This document shows positions 6,768-9,457 of a DNA stretch of 9,457 nucleotides, in pieces. Source of the stretch: an uncultured bacterium (GTDB lineage Bacteria > Bacillota > Clostridia > Oscillospirales > Oscillospiraceae); contig CAJMQR010000037.1 in NCBI GenBank assembly GCA_905215665.1, forward strand, positions 1 to 9,457, read 5' to 3'. The position numbers and the translations under genes were made by a program. Under the pieces are notes generated by a model. The model did no database searches. It was not told the DNA's origin and worked only from the letters and a program-made list of their open reading frames with translations. Position 1 is the stretch's first letter; every line of letters begins with the position of its first letter.

Positions 6768-7449
6768 CCTCTTCCCTCCGTTTCAGAATTGCCTCCGCCA
6801 GAACCAGATCGACCGGCGTTGTAATCTTCAGATTCTCTTCACTGCCGCGCGTCAGATGCACGGGCAGACCTGCCGTCTCGGCCGCAGAGCAGTCGTCCGT
6901 CAGCGGAAGGCCGCGCGCCTGCGCCTCGCGAAGCGCGTTTTGCAAAAAGCGCGCCTCAAAGACCTGCGGCGTCTGCACGGCAAACAGGCGGGCACGGTCC
7001 GGCGTTGAGCGGACGACGCCGTTTTCCGCCTCCTTGATGGTGTCGCGGACGGGAATCGCAGGCGCCGCAGCGCCGAAGCGTTCCGCCGCCGCTATCGCCT
7101 CGTCGATGACCGCCACGGTCACCAGCGGCCGGGCGCCGTCGTGGATCGCGGCAAGCTCCGTTCCCGCGGGAACCACCGCAAGTCCGGCCAGAGTGGATTC
7201 CGCACGGCTCGCTCCGCCCGGTACCACCGCAGCCAGTTTGGGAATCTCGCAGCACAGCCGCCTGACCTCTTCTGTCAGTTCCCGCCGCGTAACAATGATA
7301 AGGCTGTCGATTCTCTCGCTTGCCGCCAGCTCCCGTGCGCTGCGCAGAACGACCGGCACGCCCGCAAGCGGGGCGAGCATCTTGTCTATGCCCCCCATCC
7401 GGCTGGCGTTTCCCGCTGCGACGATCACAGCCGCGCATGTTTTTCTCAT
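6745..7449 (-). CDS. ispD: 2-C-methyl-D-erythritol 4-phosphate cytidylyltransferase
   Basis: IspD transfers CMP from CTP to methylerythritol 4-phosphate. In the pathway only the IspE kinase step lies between its product and the IspF substrate. The 234-residue product shows the nucleotidyltransferase signature AAGNASRMGGIDK with R17 and K23. It also has GGASRAESTLAGL, IHDGARPLV, PVRDTIKE, a VQTPQVF block and LTDDCSAAETAG. The ATG at 7449 is preferred because GGAG lies 8 nt upstream inside the end of murD; a GTG at 7455 is only 2 nt from it. The murD stop is 2 nt before this ATG, so translation is probably coupled. ispE is not nearby. Confidence 0.97.
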   Translation of the reverse strand: MRKTCAAVIVAAGNASRMGGIDKMLAPLAGVPVVLRSARELAASERIDSLIIVTRRELTEEVRRLCCEIPKLAAVVPGGASRAESTLAGLAVVPAGTELAAIHDGARPLVTVAVIDEAIAAAERFGAAAPAIPVRDTIKEAENGVVRSTPDRARLFAVQTPQVFEARFLQNALREAQARGLPLTDDCSAAETAGLPVHLTRGSEENLKITTPVDLVLAEAILKRREEDAHRTRV

Positions 7450-7451
7450 AC

Positions 7452-8819
7452 TCACAGCTCCATCACGGTCTTTTTGAACTCCGCGCCGCGCACCATAAAA
7501 TTCTTGAATTTATCAAAGGCGGCGCTGGCCGGAGAAAGCAGCACCACGTCACCCGGCAACGCACGCCGGGCAGCGGTACGGACGGCCTCATAAAAATCGT
7601 CTACCCTCAGAATTTCGGGGCCGCGGGCAGAATCGGTGACCGCATTCTCCGTTGCCCTGGCGATTTTCTCTCCGGTTGCGCCGGTGCAAATCAGTAGCTT
7701 CACATGCTCCGCAATCTCCGGCCCGAGGGCGTCATAGGGAATGTGCTTGTCATAGCCGCCGGCAATCAGAATGACTTTTTGCGTAAAGCTGCGCAGACCG
7801 GCGATCGTCCGGCTGGGCGAGGACGCGATGGAGTCATTGTAATATGATACTCCATCCTTGACGCGCACCAGCTCGATGCGATGCTCCACCCCGCCGAAGT
7901 GCTTCGCCACAAAGCGGATGTCCTCCGGCGACACCTGATCTTCCACGGCAAGAATCGCCGCCATATAGTTTTCCACATTGTGCAGGCCGGGAATGAGGAT
8001 GTCCTCCTGCCGCAGCAGTTCCTCCCCCTCCCTCCGGATCACGCCGTCCCGGAAATACAGGCCGCAGGGCGGAATCTGCCGCCGGGAAAACCATTTCACC
8101 CTTCCCTTTGCCTCATCCGCGAAGGCGGCGGTAATCTCGTTGTCCAGATTCAGAATCAGCGTATCCTTCCCGCTCTGCCGGAGGAAGATGTTCTTCTTTG
8201 CGTTCACATATTCCGCCATATCTCTGTGCATATCCAGATGATTGGGGGCAAGATTTGTCACTACCGCCGTATGGCAGCTATGATGCAGGTCCATGAGCTG
8301 AAAGGAGCTGAGCTCCAGCACAACTTTGTCCTCCGGCCGGATCTCCTCTGTCCTGTCCAAAAGCGGCGCGCCGATGTTGCCGCCCACCCAGACACGGCAG
8401 CCCGCACGGCGCAGCAGTTCGGCGATCAGCGTCGTGGTCGTCGTCTTGCCGTCGGAGCCGGTGACGCCGATGATCGGACAGGGGCAGACTTCAAAAAACG
8501 CCTCCATCTCGGACGTGACTTTCGTCCCTGCGGCGCGCATCGCGGCGATCTCCGGCGTATCCGGGTGCAGTCCCGGCGTGCGGAAGGCAATGTCTCCCGT
8601 AAGGCCCGAAAGATAGTCTTCCCCCAGATGGAGCTTCGCCCCAGAGCGTTCCAGCTCCAGCACCTCCGCATCCAGTTTTTCCCGCGGCGTCCTGTCGCAG
8701 CCGGTCACGTCTACTCCATATTGCAGCAGCAGACGCACCAGCGGGCGGTTGCTCACGCCCAGCCCCAGCACCAGTGCCTTTTTCCCGCGCAGCTTTTCAA
8801 AGTATTCCTGAAGTGTCAA
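7452..8819 (-). CDS. murD: UDP-N-acetylmuramoyl-L-alanine--D-glutamate ligase
   Basis: MurD adds D-glutamate to UDP-MurNAc-L-Ala in cytosolic peptidoglycan synthesis, using ATP. The 455-residue product is full length. The N-terminal Rossmann-like UDP-binding domain has KALVLGLGVSN. The central ATPase domain has the P-loop GVTGSDGKTTTTT (118-130), ELSSFQL, NHLDMH (193-198) and K208, at the position of the carbamylated lysine. The C-terminal domain has YYNDSIASSPSRT, GGYDKHI and LLSPASAAFDKF. Several motifs depart from the E. coli form (NDSIASS for NDSKATN, DKH for DKG), as in clostridial MurD. The start is a TTG; no in-frame ATG lies upstream before a stop at 8874-8876. AGAGG at 8828-8832, 8 nt before the TTG, supports it. 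It is the first gene of the operon. Confidence 0.95.
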   Translation of the reverse strand: MTLQEYFEKLRGKKALVLGLGVSNRPLVRLLLQYGVDVTGCDRTPREKLDAEVLELERSGAKLHLGEDYLSGLTGDIAFRTPGLHPDTPEIAAMRAAGTKVTSEMEAFFEVCPCPIIGVTGSDGKTTTTTLIAELLRRAGCRVWVGGNIGAPLLDRTEEIRPEDKVVLELSSFQLMDLHHSCHTAVVTNLAPNHLDMHRDMAEYVNAKKNIFLRQSGKDTLILNLDNEITAAFADEAKGRVKWFSRRQIPPCGLYFRDGVIRREGEELLRQEDILIPGLHNVENYMAAILAVEDQVSPEDIRFVAKHFGGVEHRIELVRVKDGVSYYNDSIASSPSRTIAGLRSFTQKVILIAGGYDKHIPYDALGPEIAEHVKLLICTGATGEKIARATENAVTDSARGPEILRVDDFYEAVRTAARRALPGDVVLLSPASAAFDKFKNFMVRGAEFKKTVMEL

Positions 8820-8849
8820 ATAAAACGCCTCTTTCCCATGGATGCACGT

Positions 8850-8869
8850 CAGGGGCTTATCCTCCCCTG
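8850..8869 (-). other. Small hairpin in the murD leader
   Basis: On the - strand CAGGGG and CCCCTG form a 6-bp stem with an 8-nt loop, about 31 bases before the murD TTG start and inside the predicted leader of about 55 nt. No riboswitch is recognised. It may be chance or may affect mRNA stability. Confidence 0.35.
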
Positions 8870-8881
8870 CGGATCAATGAT

Positions 8882-8910
8882 ATTATACCTTGTTCAAAGA
8901 ATTTTTGCAA
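8882..8910 (-). promoter_or_regulatory. Sigma-A promoter of the murD-ispD-ispF operon
   Basis: Read on the - strand, -35 TTGCAA (8910-8905) and a perfect -10 TATAAT (8887-8882) are separated by 17 bp. Initiation is expected near 8875. This is back to back with the rnpB promoter, with only 5 bp between the two -35 boxes. Confidence 0.85.
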
Positions 8911-8915
8911 TCCGT

Positions 8916-8944
8916 TTGACAAGAAGCGTGAAATAAAGTACAAT
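8916..8944 (+). promoter_or_regulatory. Sigma-A promoter of rnpB
   Basis: A consensus -35 TTGACA (8916-8921) and -10 TACAAT (8939-8944) are separated by 17 bp. The predicted start, about 7 nt downstream at 8951, coincides with the first paired base of the RNase P RNA P1 helix, which independently supports both calls. Confidence 0.93.
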
Positions 8945-8950
8945 AACAGC

Positions 8951-9308
8951 TGCGACCGGGACGGACAGCCGCGTAACTGAGCCGAAAGGCTCCTTTATGA
9001 GGAAAGTCCGGGCTCCATAGGGCAAGAATAACGGGTAACACCCGCCGAAGGCGACTTCAGGAAAAGTGCAACAGAGATATACCGCTCCGCCGGTATTGCG
9101 CCGGCGGGGTAAGGGTGGAAAGGCGAGGTAAGAGCTCACCCGCCGCATGGGAACATCGCGGCGCTGTAAACTCTATTCGGAGCAACACCGTGGAGGAGAC
9201 ATTGGCCGGCCCGGCCGTCTCCGGGGAGGTGGCTTGAGCGTACCGGCAACGGTGCGTCGAGATAGATGGCTGTCGATTACAGAACCCGGCTTACAGTCCC
9301 GATCGCAA
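8951..9308 (+). ncRNA. rnpB: RNase P RNA component (probably class A)
   Basis: This is the catalytic RNA that trims tRNA 5' leaders, working with the RnpA protein. The hallmark GAGGAAAGTCCGGGCTCC lies at 8999-9016. It is followed by the conserved AGGGCAAGAATAACGGGTAA-type stretch, the AAGTGCAACAGAGATATACC block near 9064-9083, GGTAAGGGTGGAAAGGC near 9108-9124 and the 3' block ACAGAACCCGGCTTA (9279-9293) that closes P4. The P1 helix pairs 8951-8962 with 9296-9307, 12 positions with a single C/A mismatch, which sets the ends at about 357 nt. Class A is inferred from the CACAGA-type and GGTAAGAGCTCACC-type blocks and was not checked with a covariance model. A short protein-like frame on the opposite strand here is the well-known false gene of this locus. 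Confidence 0.97.
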
Positions 9309-9310
9309 AG

Positions 9311-9339
9311 GAATACCCCCACCTTTGGTGGGGGTATTC
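9311..9339 (+). terminator. GC-rich hairpin after rnpB, probable 3' end or terminator
   Basis: The arm GAATACCCCCACC (9311-9323) pairs perfectly with GGTGGGGGTATTC (9327-9339) around a TTT loop, starting 3 nt after the RNase P RNA end. It is not followed by a U-tract, so it is an atypical terminator or a processing/stability stem. Confidence 0.7.
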
Positions 9340-9376
9340 GCTTGTCAAAGAGTCCTCTTGGACTTTTTGACAAGCG
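9340..9376. repeat. Long imperfect inverted repeat (second hairpin after rnpB)
   Basis: GCTTGTCAAAGAGTCC (9340-9355) folds back onto GGACTTTTTGACAAGC (9360-9375), giving a 16-bp stem with one G-U pair and a TCTT loop; the C at 9339 and G at 9376 can add one more pair. It directly abuts the first hairpin. Its right arm contains TTGACA. No transposase or terminal duplication is visible. Confidence 0.8.
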
Positions 9377-9381
9377 AACTG

Positions 9382-9425
9382 CAAAATTGCAAAATACTAA
9401 ATTGTAGTATTATTTTGCAATTTTG
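9382..9425. repeat. AT-rich inverted repeat (third hairpin after rnpB)
   Basis: CAAAATTGCAAAA (9382-9394) pairs perfectly with TTTTGCAATTTTG (9413-9425). Inside, TACTA (9395-9399) pairs with TAGTA (9405-9409), with a 3-nt bulge and a 5-nt loop. It is much more AT-rich than its surroundings. The remaining 9426-9457 ends with AAAGGA, which may be the ribosome-binding site of a gene starting beyond the window. Confidence 0.75.
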
Positions 9426-9457
9426 TCCGCTGCGGCGGGTGATTGAACGCGAAAGGA

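Noticed and set aside
7881..8936. 351-codon open frame on the + strand opposite murD
   Set aside because: It is antisense to a complete, motif-rich MurD. The translation is His/Arg/Gln-rich and resembles no protein family.
9173..9373. Short - strand frame with a CKPGSVI stretch across rnpB
   Set aside because: This is the familiar spurious protein produced by translating the antisense of conserved RNase P RNA and its downstream hairpin.
9311..9425. CRISPR array or tandem repeat
   Set aside because: The structures are three different inverted repeats with no repeated unit and no spacers.

Overview
The window looks like chromosomal DNA of a fairly GC-rich member of the Clostridia, probably an Oscillospiraceae/Ruminococcaceae-type gut anaerobe. 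The evidence is the Firmicutes gene order ylxM-ffh-rpsP-khpA, a Gram-positive-type HPr with a candidate HPr-kinase serine, a clostridial-style MurD and an RNase P RNA. No species can be named from sequence alone. There is no sign of a phage, insertion sequence, CRISPR array or tRNA.

Region 1 (1-3711, + strand) is a sugar-phosphotransferase (PTS) operon entered from its 5' side. It holds the C-terminal part of an ascorbate/galactitol-type EIIA, an iron-dependent alcohol dehydrogenase, a full-length enzyme I (ptsI), an HPr (ptsH), and a small two-helix membrane protein with a zinc-ribbon-like tail. The genes overlap or lie a few bases apart, each with a good Shine-Dalgarno site. EI, HPr and EIIA together make an unbroken phosphate relay to a permease that should lie upstream. 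The dehydrogenase probably reduces or oxidises a catabolite of the imported substrate. The substrate cannot be read from this window.

Region 2 (3785-6163, + strand) is the signal-recognition-particle/ribosome operon ylxM-ffh-rpsP-khpA. It starts at a near-consensus sigma-A promoter whose -35 box sits in the right arm of a perfect 14-bp inverted repeat, and ends at a strong bidirectional terminator. The usual downstream genes (rimM, trmD, rplS) are absent here.

Region 3 (6288-8910, - strand) is murD-ispD-ispF. It combines a peptidoglycan precursor ligase with two consecutive-pathway enzymes of non-mevalonate isoprenoid synthesis, which supplies the lipid carrier for cell-wall precursors. Its promoter is back to back with that of Region 4.

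Region 4 (8916-9457, + strand) is rnpB, the RNase P RNA, with a near-consensus promoter and a closed P1 helix. It is followed by three consecutive hairpins and the start of an unread downstream gene region.

Most of the window is housekeeping. The unusual parts are the PTS operon with an embedded alcohol dehydrogenase and its own EI/HPr, the promoter-in-palindrome arrangement, and the stacked hairpins after rnpB.
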